A DNA stretch of 64,000 nt from Wyeomyia smithii (lineage: Eukaryota; Arthropoda; Insecta; Diptera; Culicidae): positions 50,661,315 to 50,725,314 of the forward strand of contig NC_073696.1 of NCBI RefSeq assembly GCF_029784165.1, in the 5' to 3' direction. Shown here piece after piece: positions 20,504 to 33,169 of this stretch. The notes under the pieces are model-generated. The model saw only the letters and a list, made by a program, of their open reading frames with translations, had not been told where the DNA came from and did not search any database. A program made the position numbers and the translations under genes. Numbering within the stretch: the first letter of the stretch is position 1; each line of letters starts with the position of its first letter.

Positions 20504-20890
20504 CTATGCTAGAAATAAATCATCAGAACATGTCCAATAAATGAATTTACACTTTACCCTGTTTCTCAAAATTAACAATAACAATTTGATTAAAACTACT
20601 TCAAGTAATTAGTATTCATTAATGTACAGGGTGTTACCGTGAAAGTGATACACACATTCGCGTGCCTCTTTTTGCATCGAAAGTCCTGTAAATGATAAAG
20701 GCGGTGTTTCCCTTTTTTCCAGAGGAAAATTGTAATGGATTCAAGTATAGAACACATAAAAAAAGGAATCTTGCTGGAATGAACAACAAACAAATCAGAA
20801 GGAAGCTGTCACATTCGAATTTTAGCAGATTATTCGTATAAAGGAATATCAAACGATTGAAGGATACTGGCACAGTTCACTCTAAGCCAA
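20504..20890. other. Spacer, no gene recognised
   Basis: Starts with the dispersed ATGCTAGAAATAAAT segment. Overlapping minus-strand frames at 20596-20873 are AT-rich and carry no motif. Confidence 0.3.
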
Positions 20891-20898
20891 AACCGGGT

Positions 20899-20975
20899 GA
20901 AAACGGAATGTGCGGACTGAAGCGGTGATCAAATAGCTTTGATCGTCGCTGCAGTCCGCATATTCCGTTTTAAAG
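20899..20975. repeat. Small imperfect hairpin
   Basis: AAAACGGAATGTGCGGACTG is mirrored by CAGTCCGCATATTCCGTTTT, and TGATCAAA/TTTGATCG extends the pairing inward, giving about 77 bp of foldback. It may be a miniature element; no target duplication was identified. Confidence 0.55.
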
Positions 20976-21266
20976 AACAAATACGGCGAAACTCAGCCCG
21001 ATCGGCCAGTTAAATAGCTTATGAAATGAATATGAAGTATAACATAAAACAATCAAAAATAACCTTGTTTACGGAGCTTTCAAGCAACAAAAGATTCACG
21101 GAACTTGCAAAAATATCGCCGTCAGGTTTACCAGATCTCGATTGCTACTGAAGACGTACGCTGCTCACAATATATTGGTTCAGCTAAAAAATTGTTTACG
21201 TTGGAGGTTGCAGTAGTCGATTATAAAAAAAATTTGCTAAACGAAATTCCAAAAGTTATTTTGAAT

Positions 21267-21343
21267 ATTATTGCTTGGATTTTCGGCTCATCAGTCTTTA
21301 AGATGATGGTTAAGACTGATGAGCCGAAAGTCCAAGCAATAAT
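21267..21343. repeat. Near-perfect 32-bp-arm hairpin
   Basis: The left arm 21267-21298 (ATTATTGCTTGGATTTTCGG...) pairs with the right arm 21312-21343 with one mismatch, which is a G:U pair if the plus strand is transcribed. The loop is 13 bases. This could be a tiny foldback element or, if transcribed, a small-RNA precursor. It has no relation to neighbouring repeats. Confidence 0.65.
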
Positions 21344-21609
21344 AGATACACGTCACAGTCGATAGCATTCACATTATTGTTATTTTGAATATTATTTTCG
21401 AATTGATCGTTGACTGAACTACGCAACGGGTAATTTTAACAGCACGTGCGTTGCACGGTAGGTGGCATCGCTACCGCAACTCAACCCGTATCAAAAGTTA
21501 GTGATGTGAACGCGCCGGTTTGTAACATGCTAGTAATTGGTTTGGGTTACTCCATGTCTCTCAACCCGTCTCGATTCCGTAGAAAACTACCGGTCTTATC
21601 AGGCTTATG

Positions 21610-21760
21610 TACAGCGTCAATTTCGTGCGTCGTCGCACTCGAGTCGATCGGAGTGTCTTCCGAAGTGAAAAGTAGGTACGATTTCCAGCTTAGAAGCGTC
21701 TCTGGATCCCAAATACATGAACTCGTCGACCGCCTCATCGCCGTCTACAGAGACATGAAT
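21610..21760 (-). pseudogene. Possible LINE reverse-transcriptase scrap
   Basis: The minus strand reads HVSVDGDEAVDEFMYLGS, similar to the VEEFVYLGS block after the RT palm in RTE-type LINEs. Homology is lost on both sides. The overlapping plus-strand frame at 21446-21877 (143 codons) has no recognisable motif and is probably a shadow. Confidence 0.3.
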
Positions 21761-21916
21761 TGGGAGGCTGATGTTGTTTTCCTTGGAGCTTATCGCAGTT
21801 CGATTCGTCCGGCTTCGGCTTTCAGTCGAAGTCCTCCGCCGTCGCAAAGTTACCTCGGATGTTTTACAAGGTGGTGACCTGGGAACGCTGATCTTCGAGT
21901 AATTCGGTGATGACTT

Positions 21917-22340
21917 GTGTTCTCAAATATCATCTTTCAAGCAGTTGCCTGGTATTTTACGCGTATCTTTGCTCTGAAGACTCTGTACTGCACTCTTGTT
22001 CGTAGCCTGTTGGAATACGCTGCTCCTATCTGGGCTTCGTTTCACACTTCGCTCGTCATTAAAAAGGAACGGATACAGAGGCTGCTCATTAGGATGCGTT
22101 ACATTATTTACATTGGCATGATCCCATTCATCTTCCGGTATATCCAGCCCGCTGTGCATTGTTCAACTTGAAAACGTTAGGAGCAAGGTGGTGGAGGATC
22201 CAGATAACATTTATTTTCGACATACTTGACGGAAGCATCGATTGCCATCAATTACTACAGGAAATTTCACCTTATGTTCTACCCCGACAACTACGAAGAT
22301 CTCTTCTTTTTGCTAGTTCCAAAGATGACTAGAACAAGAT
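21917..22340 (+). pseudogene. Jockey/CR1-type LINE ORF2 C-terminal relic
   Basis: The frame 21917-22171 reads IFALKTLYCTLVRSLLEYAA followed by PIW, the conserved block after the RT thumb in Jockey and CR1 LINEs. After a frame change near 22110 the reading continues PVYPARCALFNLKTLGAR, then FIFDILDGSIDC and LPRQLRRSLLFA, in the order expected for the ORF2 C-terminus. Stops and the frame change make it a pseudogene. Upstream RT motifs are missing. Confidence 0.7.
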
Positions 22341-22541
22341 ACCTGACTCTTGCAGTATTCATCGGACATGATTGTCGCTGCGCGTGAGCAAAAGTCGAAC
22401 TAATTTATACACTGTTAATATGATCATCAAAATCAACTGACGACAAGGCCAAGACATGACTGCTGAAAGGTGAAACAATTTTTTCAGTATCCATGGACGA
22501 CTGTACGGTGCTGCCATCCGAAAAATGATAATAATATGTAC
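22341..22541. other. Short spacer between LINE relic and SINE
   Basis: Decayed sequence, possibly the remaining 3' part of the Jockey/CR1 relic; no clear poly(A) tail. Confidence 0.3.
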
Positions 22542-22917
22542 GAATGTTTAGTTTTTTTTTTTATTCTCGCTTATTTTCCGTCGGTCTAGTTCCGCTACTG
22601 TTGTGGCCAATCACCGACGCCCAGGGAGGCGACTCCACATCCAGGACCCTAACTCACGACCCGTTTATTAACGGACCGGCGCCAACGGCTTTACTTCCTC
22701 ATGCGATGGAAGGCGTGATCCCAGAGATTTTTCGCCTCAGAAAATCTCCCGGTGTCGGCTAGGATTGAATCTAGACCAGTTGGGTTGGTTGTGAGTGGAT
22801 CACGCCACCTCACAACCATCGACACCTATGTCGGCGGTGGGATTCGAACCCAGGCGTCGAGCGTGGTTGGCGGAGACGTTACCAACCACACTAGGCCCCC
22901 GCTCTGAATGTTTAGTT
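22542..22917 (-). mobile_element. tRNA-derived SINE with a 12-bp target duplication
   Basis: The minus strand starts near 22905 with GGGGGCCTAGTGTGGTTGGT (box A-like) and has a strong box B, GGGTTCGAATCCC, about 50 bases later. It ends near 22554 in an A run (T run on the plus strand). GAATGTTTAGTT flanks it at 22542-22553 and 22906-22917. The head and body differ from Feilai, so this is a separate SINE family. Pol III would transcribe it. Confidence 0.85.
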
Positions 22918-24297
22918 CTCAAACATGAAACTTTCCGGAAGAATCAAGAATAATCAGCGCATCATTTAAAATTGAGCGCACCATCAGAAATTCCTGATAA
23001 CCGCTATGAGCACGCTCTACAGCCAAGTTTTCCACCCTTGTCGAGGTTAATAGAGCAAAAATCGGGTGTCCCGGTGAACCTAACCATATGCACAATGGTC
23101 CTGAAACCTGGCTTGCGACATATCAAACTTTAAGTTTTGGTAGAATGGTACCTGAAAATAAATATAACCTTTTAATATAAACCCCCACTCCGACAGTCAA
23201 TTTCACACTTTTCTTTCGTACTTTGAATGTGCAAAAAATATGGCAATAGCATTTAATGCAAAAAATAGTAATATCAATTATCTGCATGTCATCTTAAGCG
23301 TCGAGCTGACCAAACTGCTACACTTTTTTCATATACAATCTTGAACAGCTCAACGATCGATGACGGACTATGCACGATAAATCGGTTTTGCTCATAGTGA
23401 CAATTTTTTGAGAATTTCAGTCATCAGATGGCAGCACTAACCGTCGGAAATCAGTCGTACTCAAAATGTATGAAAAATACGGAAGTTAGGTATCTTGTTC
23501 TAGTTATCTTTGCTGGTTCTCTACATAGAACTGCGTACAGCAAGAACAATCCACTTAATTCTTGCCTGAGGATCTTCAATAACGTTGCTGTTTATTATAC
23601 CTGATTTTTCGCCCCGAATCCTCCCGTTTTTAACGAAGACTTTTTTGGGACATACATGAAGCACCGAATAATAGCGTAAATAACACTTTTTAACGTTATT
23701 TTGCATCTCATATCGATAAAAAAGATGTAATTGTTCTTTTTTCTTCTAATTTAAATTCAAATCTTTCTATCAGAACAAGAAAACGCAGTCGACCGATGAG
23801 TGTTTCTTTTCGAACAGGAACATGCAACATTTATTTCAATGAATGAATGAATTATTTATTTATCATAATGGTAGTTACACCCTTGATAGAGGTAGGCTAG
23901 ACCAATGTTTTAAAGCTTTTACATTCGTTCTAGATATTACGCTATGTTTTGTACACTGCAAAGTATATCGGAAACTGTTTCTGTTCACCCCGTTTTACGG
24001 TATTTTCAAATGACTTCAAGCCAACTAAACAACGCTCTTATTCAGAGTTACCAATCATTTAAAAGATAAACATTTGAAAGAGATTTTTTTAAAGTTCACC
24101 GTTGATAGGCTGATATAATTTTACGTTAACCTTGTGGTAGTTTCTTATACACAATGTCTTCAACTTCTCGCCTGAGTACGTATACTAATCATGGCTTTCT
24201 GTTGACGATCTTCTAACAACATTTTGTGGATTCCTGTTACCATTTCTGGAGTGGTCCGGTGTGAGGGTCGTTCTCAGGAAATTGACGGTCTCGTACG
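22918..24297. other. Intergenic DNA, no gene recognised
   Basis: Only short frames, for example 23521-23706 on the minus strand, none with motifs. Much of the interval is AT-rich, with no paired termini seen. Confidence 0.3.
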
Positions 24298-25738
24298 GTT
24301 TCAATTAGGGTTTGCAATATTCCCGGGAATGGATTTCCCGGGAAACGGGAATGAAAAATCTTATTTCCCGGGAATTCCCGGGAACCGGGAATGAAAAAAA
24401 ATCTTAGTAAAAATGGGTTTTCAAATAAAGTTTGTTAATAAAAGGTATCAAACAATCGTTTACAATTTCATCATCAATTCGCTTGAAAAACGGATTGAAA
24501 ACAAAACTTATTTAAGTTTACTCCAGAAATTCATGATCGATTTTTTGTAGCAAATGTTAGCAGAAGAGAAGGTTTCAGGGTTTTTATGCGATTGGCCTTA
24601 GATCCGCTGACAATTTTTCGTCAAGCCCAAATAATGTAATTCCCTTTTGTAAAACTTTGCTTAATATCGCTGATCACCGCTTGGTGTCTGATTTTCAGGA
24701 AACTTCTAAATCACCGCTTTTGCTACATTTCATTAGAAACTGAAGAATCCAATAGTTTTAGTTTGTTGAAGATGAGTGTTTGACAGGCAGGTTTTAAAGC
24801 ATTTGAATGCCTACGTAATTAATGTGAAATCGCGGCCACGACCCAAGTTACACTGACTGAGTTTTGTTAATATATTTATTTCTGGTCGCATTGATTTACG
24901 GTTTTTTTTTATCAATTTACAGGTTTCAAAGATTTTTGTCAATGAACAAAGAAAAAATCAAGCAACTATCCGCTTAGTAGTAAACTCACTACCACAAAAA
25001 AGACATAAGATGAAGAAAATATTTCTTAATTTTTCGTTTACTAAATAAGACAGCATATATTTTTGACAAATAAGGCCGTTACAAATTATATTTTCATCTT
25101 ATGTCACCCCCCCCCCATTCAAAAATCTTGAATATTGGAAGGGGAAGAAAAAACAGCTCAAACCGTTGGTTCATTTTATTGGTTTTCTGACAGCATAAAT
25201 GCTTGATTTAGCCACAAACAACTCCAGTGACAGCGAGAGTGTCGTCAAAAGGCAAGCGAAATAAATAATAATAATAATAAAGTGTTATTTTTCAACATTT
25301 ATTCGAGTGCAAGTTACAAACGTCATAACCTGCACACAAACTTTGATCAAAGATATTTCTTTTTTTTTCGTCTCGGTGTTATTTATTTTTTGCCACCCCC
25401 TTTGCTAACTTTGATAACCTTGGACATAAAAAGAATTCGAAATTTGAATCAGCCTAATTTAAGCAAATAATTTGATATTACACGGCAAGCAAATATTGAT
25501 CGTTATTTCAAGCTAATATTTGTTTCGTATAATGCACACTTTGAAGCTGTTTCACACTTCTACGACGTAAGTTTCGTATTTTGATATTAATTTTATTGCA
25601 ATATTGTATGGAAAATATCAAGGAGCTCGAGATTCCCGGGATCCCGGGAATCAATATTTCTATTCCCGGGATCCGGGAATCCCGGGAAACGATAATTCCC
25701 GGGAAATCGTTCCCGGGATTGCGAACCCTAGTTTCAAT
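24298..25738. mobile_element. Non-autonomous hAT-like element with CCCGGG subterminal repeats
   Basis: Element 24306-25730 begins TAGGGTTTGCAAT and ends ATTGCGAACCCTA, inverted repeats that extend through TTCCCGGGAA blocks. GTTTCAAT flanks it at 24298-24305 and 25731-25738, the 8-bp duplication of hAT elements. Five or more CCCGGG copies crowd each end, a subterminal repeat pattern expected for transposase binding. The 1.4-kb interior is AT-rich with a C run near 25107 and (AAT)n near 25265, and encodes no transposase. Confidence 0.8.
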
Positions 25739-28700
25739 TGAGGAATTTATCGAGGCTTTGCAGAATTCATCAAGAAGAAATGATTATTGGCCTGAGAATA
25801 AACTCCTACTTAGATCCGTTGACGTCGAATGGCTTGGATTTTTCTACGATTCAAACCCACGACCACCCACTTGTCAAAGCGAACCCTGAAACCTTACGGC
25901 TACGGAGCTCTCTCAGGTGTAATTAGGTGTAAAGCAACGATTATAGAATTCTGTTTAGAGATTCATTTTAAGTTAAATCAACTAATTGAATGATTCGGTA
26001 TCACCGTCTGTCTTACGACATCCGATATGATTTTAATAGTTATTTGGATCCCGTTTGCCTAGATGAAAGTTACTGTAAACTTTTTTTTCGTAATGCAAGC
26101 AATCCTTTTTATTGAGCCAACAACTTTCCAAACTGGAATGAATGAGCTGAATGGGTTTTCTGATTCCAATTAGTTTAATTATTTAATTAGACAAAAAATG
26201 GATTGCATGGTCATTACGGCAGTGCAGTGCCAGTGTGAAAATTGACTCAACAAAAAAAAAAAAACATTGGTTGCCAAAACTTTATGCTCAACCAACAATG
26301 ACGGAACAGTTTCCTTCCGAGAGAGCAAAAAATAGCATTACACTTTTTACTCTTTATTGGCAGGCAATTCCTAAAAGCAATCTGTTCGCGGGCCGTTCTA
26401 CCTATGTGCATAGGTTCAACCTGGTACCATCCAGGGACCAGGACACGATAGCATATTCAATGGATCTGCGATATGTGCGCACTCGTTTCGTAACCAATTG
26501 CCCCGGGAAAAACTAAGGGCTATTGTGCCGCGACGCCCTTTCCCGGCAGGGTTGGCAATTTACATGAAGCACACGCGGCAAAAAGTGCAAAGACAAACAC
26601 TGCACGGGAATGTACTTTACGGAGCACCGAGGGAGAAATAAATTGGATAACCAACAGGACGATTATTTGAATAACAGATACTTGCATACAGTCGCACGGA
26701 AGCTAACGTCGTTTGGCGGTATTTAATGTACGTACGAGGACACCACACATGATGAGGAAAATGGTAATTGGTTCCTGATTGTTTTTACTGTACAGTAGTG
26801 ATTTTTCATCCACGGGTCTACATATTTTACGAAAAAACAATATATTTTTTCACCAACATGAAACCATTCGAAAACATTTAATCGAAACTGCTGAGTAGAA
26901 AACCACACTGTATCGTCGTCATACACTCTCAACGTGCTATTTTCTTTGGTTACCGGTTATGTTCAGTTTGTGGTATTGCCAGTCCCAGAAACAACGTCAA
27001 TTATCGTTTTATTTGATGGGATCCCATTTTCTTTTTTTTTGTGGGGAAAAAAAAAAACAGTAAAAAGATTGCTTTAACTTCCGAACTACCATTTCTCAGC
27101 AGCTGGCAGTGTGTTCACCGCCCGAAGTTTTGAATGAAATTGGAGAAAGATGTAGGTAGGCGCTCCAATTGGAGGACTGCGCTTTCCGCGCGCAAGTCAC
27201 AGGGGAAATTGTTTCGTTTGGGTCTGATTTTATATCGGAAACGAAATTTACGATTCTCGTTTGGATTGTAAGATTGATTGTGCGATGCTGTGCTGGAAAG
27301 TGGAGAATGGGAAACTTTTTTATTCGTTTCATAATGAAGTAGTGGGAAAAATCTCCTCGGTGAGGAATAATTTATGTCAAATACTTTGCCAGACTGTATC
27401 TAAGTATCGTGGATTTGGTAGTGCAGTTAATCTTCATCAAAAGGTCGCTTAAATTTTGTCAAACTAAGAGAAATATGAGTTTTCCTTTAGCAAATCAATT
27501 TCCTTCTACTGTTTTTTTATCTGATTAAGACATTTTCTGTATGGGAAGGTAGGCTACTACTGTTAGATTTTTGGAGGTAACAGGCGCTTATACTTTTCTT
27601 TCAAATAATAAGTGATAAGTTATGCCTATTATCCTTGAAACTTTTTCCTCCTCAATAATAGAGCCGTAGCTTCTCATAGCTAGAAAAATCAGCCGGAAGA
27701 ACGCGATTATTCTCTATTGTTACCTCAGCCTGCCTCATGAATGCCACACAGATTCGAAAGCCTCACGCGAGGACGTTCGCAGATGCTGTCGTTGCGAAGA
27801 TAAAAAGAAACCATTTCAACTTTCGCTCTCGATGGGCACCGAGGGACGTAGAAATAGACGACCTCCATAACGTTCAAGGACGCCGGCGAGGCGCGATACC
27901 AACCTGGAAAGTATCGAACGGTGGTGTTATCTTCGAAAATGGCTGCCGAACGATAAAATGCTGATAGAGATCTCGGCGAAAATGATGCTCCGGGATGGCG
28001 TGATATTGCTTCTTCAGTACGTACCTTTCAGTATAAGAGTAGTGTTGTAGCATTGCATCAGAATTGAACACTGAGGGCTTAAGGAGCAGGCAAAAAGCAA
28101 TGGCACGCGACACGGAAATAACGAGCAGCTGGAAACTTGTGCCACTGGTGTGAACAGCTGCAGAGACGCTTCGCCATTCGTTGCTAAAAGCGTGGAGCTG
28201 AACAACTTTTTGTGATTGGCGTTATTTATGATTATGTGCATAATTTGTAGTTGAATAGTACCGATAGTTTCAACTCGGCATTGCATTTCTTATCAAGCTG
28301 CACATTTGAGTTATTTGTGGTATTTTTCTGCTCCTCTTTGAGTATTCTGAGTTGAAAATAAATGCTAGATAAGGCATACCACGAAATGCCTCTTCTATTT
28401 AATATTCTACGAGGCGTGTCGCATCGATGAAAGGTTTTCGTATTCCGGCGGGACACACAAGCATTCATCCAGGTAGCGTTTTGGTCTTGCTTTTCGGAAG
28501 CAGCGGGCAAATCGAATTCATTATCGTCGTTTTCTTGCGTTGGCTGTTGACAGAAGAGTTGCTTTATTGCTACACGGGGCGCTTCTTTTTTTGGGTTTTG
28601 TGTTTGGTCTGGCCCGTGACCCCTTCGTGTCACAGATAGCACGAGCGACGCGTGGAGACGCCTGGTGACTGCGGTGAGCATATCAAAATAAGTAAGTGCA

Positions 28701-29340
28701 CACTAACACGCATCGTCATGCGACTAACAATATGGGAACCGGCAGAGTATGATTTACGTGGTGTGTTGGGCAATGTGGTCACAAATAAGGTAATAAATAT
28801 AGGTGAATGCCGAAACAAACTAATGACCGCGTGCGACGGATTAGAATGAAGCAGTTTGCGATACGGTTGAATTAGTAAAGCAAATAGATTTTTTTCTTTT
28901 TGGATGTTGTATACATAAACAACTGTTTGTATAATTTTTGTTGAATGATTACAATTTATTATTAAGAATTTATAGTTTATTTTAACGACAGATGAAAATG
29001 ATTTTGACGTACTATTGCGGCCAACGGAAACATGCTGTGAGAAGGTGTAAAATGAAAATCTAAATATGGAGAGCATGGCTGCTTGCAACTCAGTCAGTTC
29101 TCTTTTTGCAGTAACCGATTGGGAAATTGGTTACGCGTTCAGCAAAAAGATTGTGATTTTATAACTATAACTACAGTGCTATAGCAAAATGTAGAGCCGA
29201 GTCATTCCATGCTATTTCGCAAATTGATCCTGATATCAGCGGAAGTCACATGCTAAAAAATATTTCGTTTTGCTCATTTTTCATGGAATACAGCCTTGTT
29301 TTGAACGCAAATTTCGACCAATTAGAGAGGAAAACAAGGC
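25739..29340. other. Low-repeat intergenic or intronic DNA
   Basis: No transposon ends or coding motifs were recognised. Frames at 26235-26516, 27737-27964 (plus) and 28232-28681 (minus, 149 codons) are the longest; none resembles a known family, and the last overlaps an open plus-strand frame. The GC-richer segment 27720-28680 could hold regulatory or untranslated sequence. Around 29040-29120, AAAATGAAAATCTAAA and TTTGCAGTAACCGATTGGGAAA weakly echo the block upstream of the 15.4-kb promoter. Confidence 0.35.
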
Positions 29341-32300
29341 AAAATTCTATTCTAAATGGGTAGTTCTGGAACTAGGATGACAACCAGAGGCCTGAAATCA
29401 ACCCCAGGTGCCATTTCGAATTTCAAGATGGCGACTTCCGATTTTGGAGAACAGTTCATTTTAACCGAATCTCACCCAACATGGGTATTCCCGGAATCGA
29501 AGCGATGCCCACAGACCGGAAATCAATTTCATACGCCATTTTGGTATGTAAGATGGCGACTTCCGGTTTTTGGAAATTGGCCAAAAATGGCTGAACATCA
29601 TCCAGTATGGATATTTTCATGATTAGGATGACGCAAATAGTCCGGAAATCTACTCCAAATGCTATTTTGTATTCCCGGAGGATGATTTCCGGTTTCTGAA
29701 GAACGGTCAAAAATGGACGATAACTACCCAATGTGGGTGTATCCGGAACCAGAACGACGTCTAGAGACGATTAATCGACCCCAGACGTCATTATAAAATT
29801 TAAAATATATATTTTTGCCTTTCTCCTAGAAAGGTATAGCAATCACTTGCAAAACCGAAAGTATAAAAGTGCTCCAAAGGGCCGAATGGCATATATCACT
29901 CGACTCAGCTCGACGAGCGAAGTATAAAAGTGCTCCAAAGGGCCGAATGGCATATATCACTCGACTCAGCTCGACGAGCTGAGCATTTTCTGTATGTGTG
30001 TGTGTGTGTGTGTATGTGCAGATTTTTATTCTCACTCACTTTTCTCAGAGATGGCTGGACCGATTTTAATGAAATTAATTGCAAATGAAAGGTCTCTTTG
30101 TCCCATAAGACTCTATTAAATTTCATTGTAATCGGATTTTTAGTTTAGAGGTTATGTTTCAAAATGTAAAAATCATGAAACATCATTATCTCGAAAACTA
30201 CACAACCGATTTGAACAAATTTGGTTTCAAATAAACTAGATACCTAAAAAACCTTCAACTTTTGAATTTCATAAAGATTGAACTTGTGGTTCAAAAGTTA
30301 TGACAAGAAACGTGTTTTGAAGACTACTTAATCTCACTCATGTTTCTCAGAGATGGCTGAACCGATTTTCATAAAATCAGTGTCAAATGGAAGGTCTAGT
30401 TGCCCCATAAGACCCTATTGATTTGTTTTACAATCGGACTATTACTTTGCCTGTTATGTTTAAAAATGTGAAATCCAGCTATGAAAAGGAACATATTCCG
30501 AAGACTACTTGAACTCACTCACTTTTCTCAGAGATGGCTGACCCGATTTCCACAAAATTAGTGTCAAATGAAATGTGTAGCTGCCTCATAACACCCTATT
30601 GAATTTTACTGTAATCGAACTGTAACTTCGTCTGTAAAGTACCAAAATGTGAAAATCACGAAACTTCATTATCTCAAAAACTACACAACCGATTTGATCA
30701 ATATTATTATCAGATGAGCGGGCTAGTTAAGGGTTAACTGATGAATTATGATTGAACACGTGGTTTCAAAGTTTGGCTGCCCTATACGTTCCCATTTCAT
30801 TTGATTATAATTGAACTTAAGCCACCTTTATGTATTAAATTGTTAATAAAACAATGAAAGTCTATTATTTCACATGACTTATTTGAACATAACTAATGTC
30901 ATACTAACGAGTTATCTCTCAAACTTACAAATAACAAACTTCATAACAATTTGATATGTGGCTCAAAAGTTATGGAAAGAAAAGAAATTCAAAGACTATT
31001 TAAAACTATACCTGCTTTGATTGATATATTTATGTGGCCTCAACATAATTTAAATGTGGTTTTGTACTATTTGAACGTTCCAAAGTCGTTGATTCCTTGC
31101 GATGTGTTCAAAGTCTGCAAATGCACGACGAATCGGCCATAGGATATGTTCAAAGTCGAAAGACAAATCGTTTGGTTTATCGGTTTTATTGGTTCTATCG
31201 AAATGACAACATCCTCGACTTTTGGCTTCTGTACATCGCCCTAATTCTGAATATATTCATATTGGATGGTATTCGGTCATTTCAGCAAATTTTCTGGCAT
31301 CAATCTAACACCGGCAATACCCATATTGGGAGGTATTTAGTTATTTTGGTCGTTTTCCAGAAACTAACAGTGGTCGTCTTTAAATTCAAAATGGTGTCAA
31401 GGGTCAATGTTTGATTTCTATGCATCATCTCGATTACGGAAATATCCATGTTGAGTATTATTTGGTCATTTTCGACTGTAAGGAATATAAGTTGCCATTT
31501 AGCGATTCAAAATGGTGCCTGAGGTCAATTGTTAGCTCATTGCACCATTCTGGTTCCAGAGATACTGATATTGGATGGTATTTGGTTATTTTAGGCTGTT
31601 TTTCACAAACCGGAAGTCGCCATCTTGGATTTCAAAATGGTATTTAATATAATTTCTGGCCTCTGAGCATCATTCTGGTTGAAAAAACACCCATATTGGG
31701 TGTAATTTGATCATTTTCGATTTCAGCTGCTGTGTATCATTGTAGATCCGGAGATACTTATGTTAGACGGAAATCGGCTATTTTTGGCTGTTTTCCAGAA
31801 ACCACAAGTTGCCATCCTACAATTCATAATGGTGTCTGAAGTCGATTTGTGGCTCCAGTGCATCATTACGATTCCGAAAATACCCATATTGGGTGGTATT
31901 TGGTCGTTTGCCGCTGGTTTACCGTAGCCGGAAGTCGCCATATTAGAATTCAAAATGGTATCTGTGGTCGAATTCAGCTCCTGTGTATCTTTCTTGTGGT
32001 CCCCGTGGCTCTGTGGGTAGCGATATCGAGGATCTTTTTAAGCTGGAAATTTTCTCGACTCAGCACTGGGGCACGGTGTATCGTTGTACTTATCCTACAC
32101 ATGCAAAATGTGCCAAAAACAATATCCAAAATGTTGCCTGAGGTCGATTATGGAACATATTTGTTACCAATAAAAACATTCACCTGCCAAATATGGTTCC
32201 ATTTAGTTGATTAGTTCGCGAGATGTGCAGAAATTTGTGCAGAAACATGTGCTTCCATAAGAGGGAGGGGCGTCGAACCATTATGGACATATTTATTACC

Positions 32301-32665
32301 CTTTAAAACATCCACATGCCAAATTCGGTTTCATTTGCTTGGTTTGTTCTTGAGTTGTGCAGAAATTTATGTTTCATTTGTATTGGACCCCTCCTTTCCA
32401 GAAGAGGGAGGGGTCTCAAACTATCATAGGAGCCTTTATCGGGACCAAAAACCCCTACATACAAATTTTCACGTCGATCGGTTCGGTAGTTTTCGAGCCT
32501 ATATGGATCAAACAGACAGACAGACCGGACTTCATTTTTATATGTATAGATTACAACATCAATATTTTAGAACCTAAAGAGTGACATACATTTATTGGAT
32601 TGAAGCGTTCATGTGAATCTATTTTTACAAATAAAAGTTTGAATGAGAAAGGCAAGGTCTGACCG
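29340..32665. mobile_element. Composite non-coding repeat element with oppositely oriented degenerate arrays
   Basis: 29356-29800 holds about four degenerate copies of a 110-bp unit with AAGATGGCGACTTCCGG and CCAATGTGGGTG. 31260-31990 holds about six copies of the reverse-oriented unit (GGAAGTCGCCAT, CCATATTGGGTGGTATTTGG). Between them lie a tandem duplication of about 59 bp (29863-29980), a (TG)n run (29995-30012) and three copies of a TTTCTCAGAGATGGCTG unit near 30043, 30341 and 30524. 32100-32530 adds a third degenerate unit ending in GGATCAAACAGACAGACAG. GCCTTTCTCCTAGAAAGG near 29818 and GAGAAAGGC near 32647 may be the ends of an inner element. No coding sequence. Confidence 0.6.
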
Positions 32666-32839
32666 CTAGGTGGATAAATTTAGGTTTTAGAGTTTGTTTC
32701 AGAAGCGTAATATTTATTTGCAGTTTGTTAAAAAAGACAGGAGCTAACACAGAAATTAAGACGGCATTCCATTTGTTTCGCAGTTTGAAGAGTAAAAATG
32801 GTACGTCGATTCGGACAAATGTTTCACCGGCGTTGAGAA

Positions 32840-33010
32840 TTAATGTTAGGGGCCATCTACATTCAACTCGGACAAATTTGAATTGATTTTGACCCTACCC
32901 CTCCTACCCCTCCATAGAAAACTCCCCATATAAATTTTAAAAATTTTGTATGGACCGTGGACATTACACAAACACCTTCCCCCCTCCCCAATGTTGATGG
33001 CCTCTCACAA
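32840..33010. repeat. Fragment of a GGGGCCATC-type mosquito repeat
   Basis: GGGGCCATCTACATTCAACT followed by pyrimidine-rich ACCCCTCCTACCCCTCC and TTTTGTATGGACCGTGGAC has the look of the terminal part of a widespread mosquito MITE class. Only one end is visible. Confidence 0.4.
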
Positions 33011-33169
33011 ATTCCAAAAAAAAATGAGGTTGTTGAGCGAAACCATGCTGTTTATTTATGATATGGTTTATTACTTGCTGTAGAATTTTGTCACTTGTTT
33101 TGTCACACAAGTTATTCAAAATGTTTTGGAAAGCAAGAGATAGTGGAAGTTCCACGGTAGTCTTATTTA

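Noticed and set aside
19742..20518. ATGCTAGAAATAA on both sides of the LINE 3' end as a target-site duplication
   Set aside because: A third copy at about 15253 shows that the segment belongs to a dispersed repeat and similarity continues outside the supposed duplication, so it is not diagnostic.
21446..21877. 143-codon plus-strand frame
   Set aside because: No motif; the minus strand here carries a YLGS-type LINE block, which better explains the composition.
28232..28681. 149-codon minus-strand frame
   Set aside because: No family resemblance and overlapped by a plus-strand frame (28427-28639); kept only as part of the interval description.
31260..31990. CRISPR-like or satellite array
   Set aside because: Units are degenerate, contiguous and part of a larger dispersed element; no constant repeat with unique spacers.
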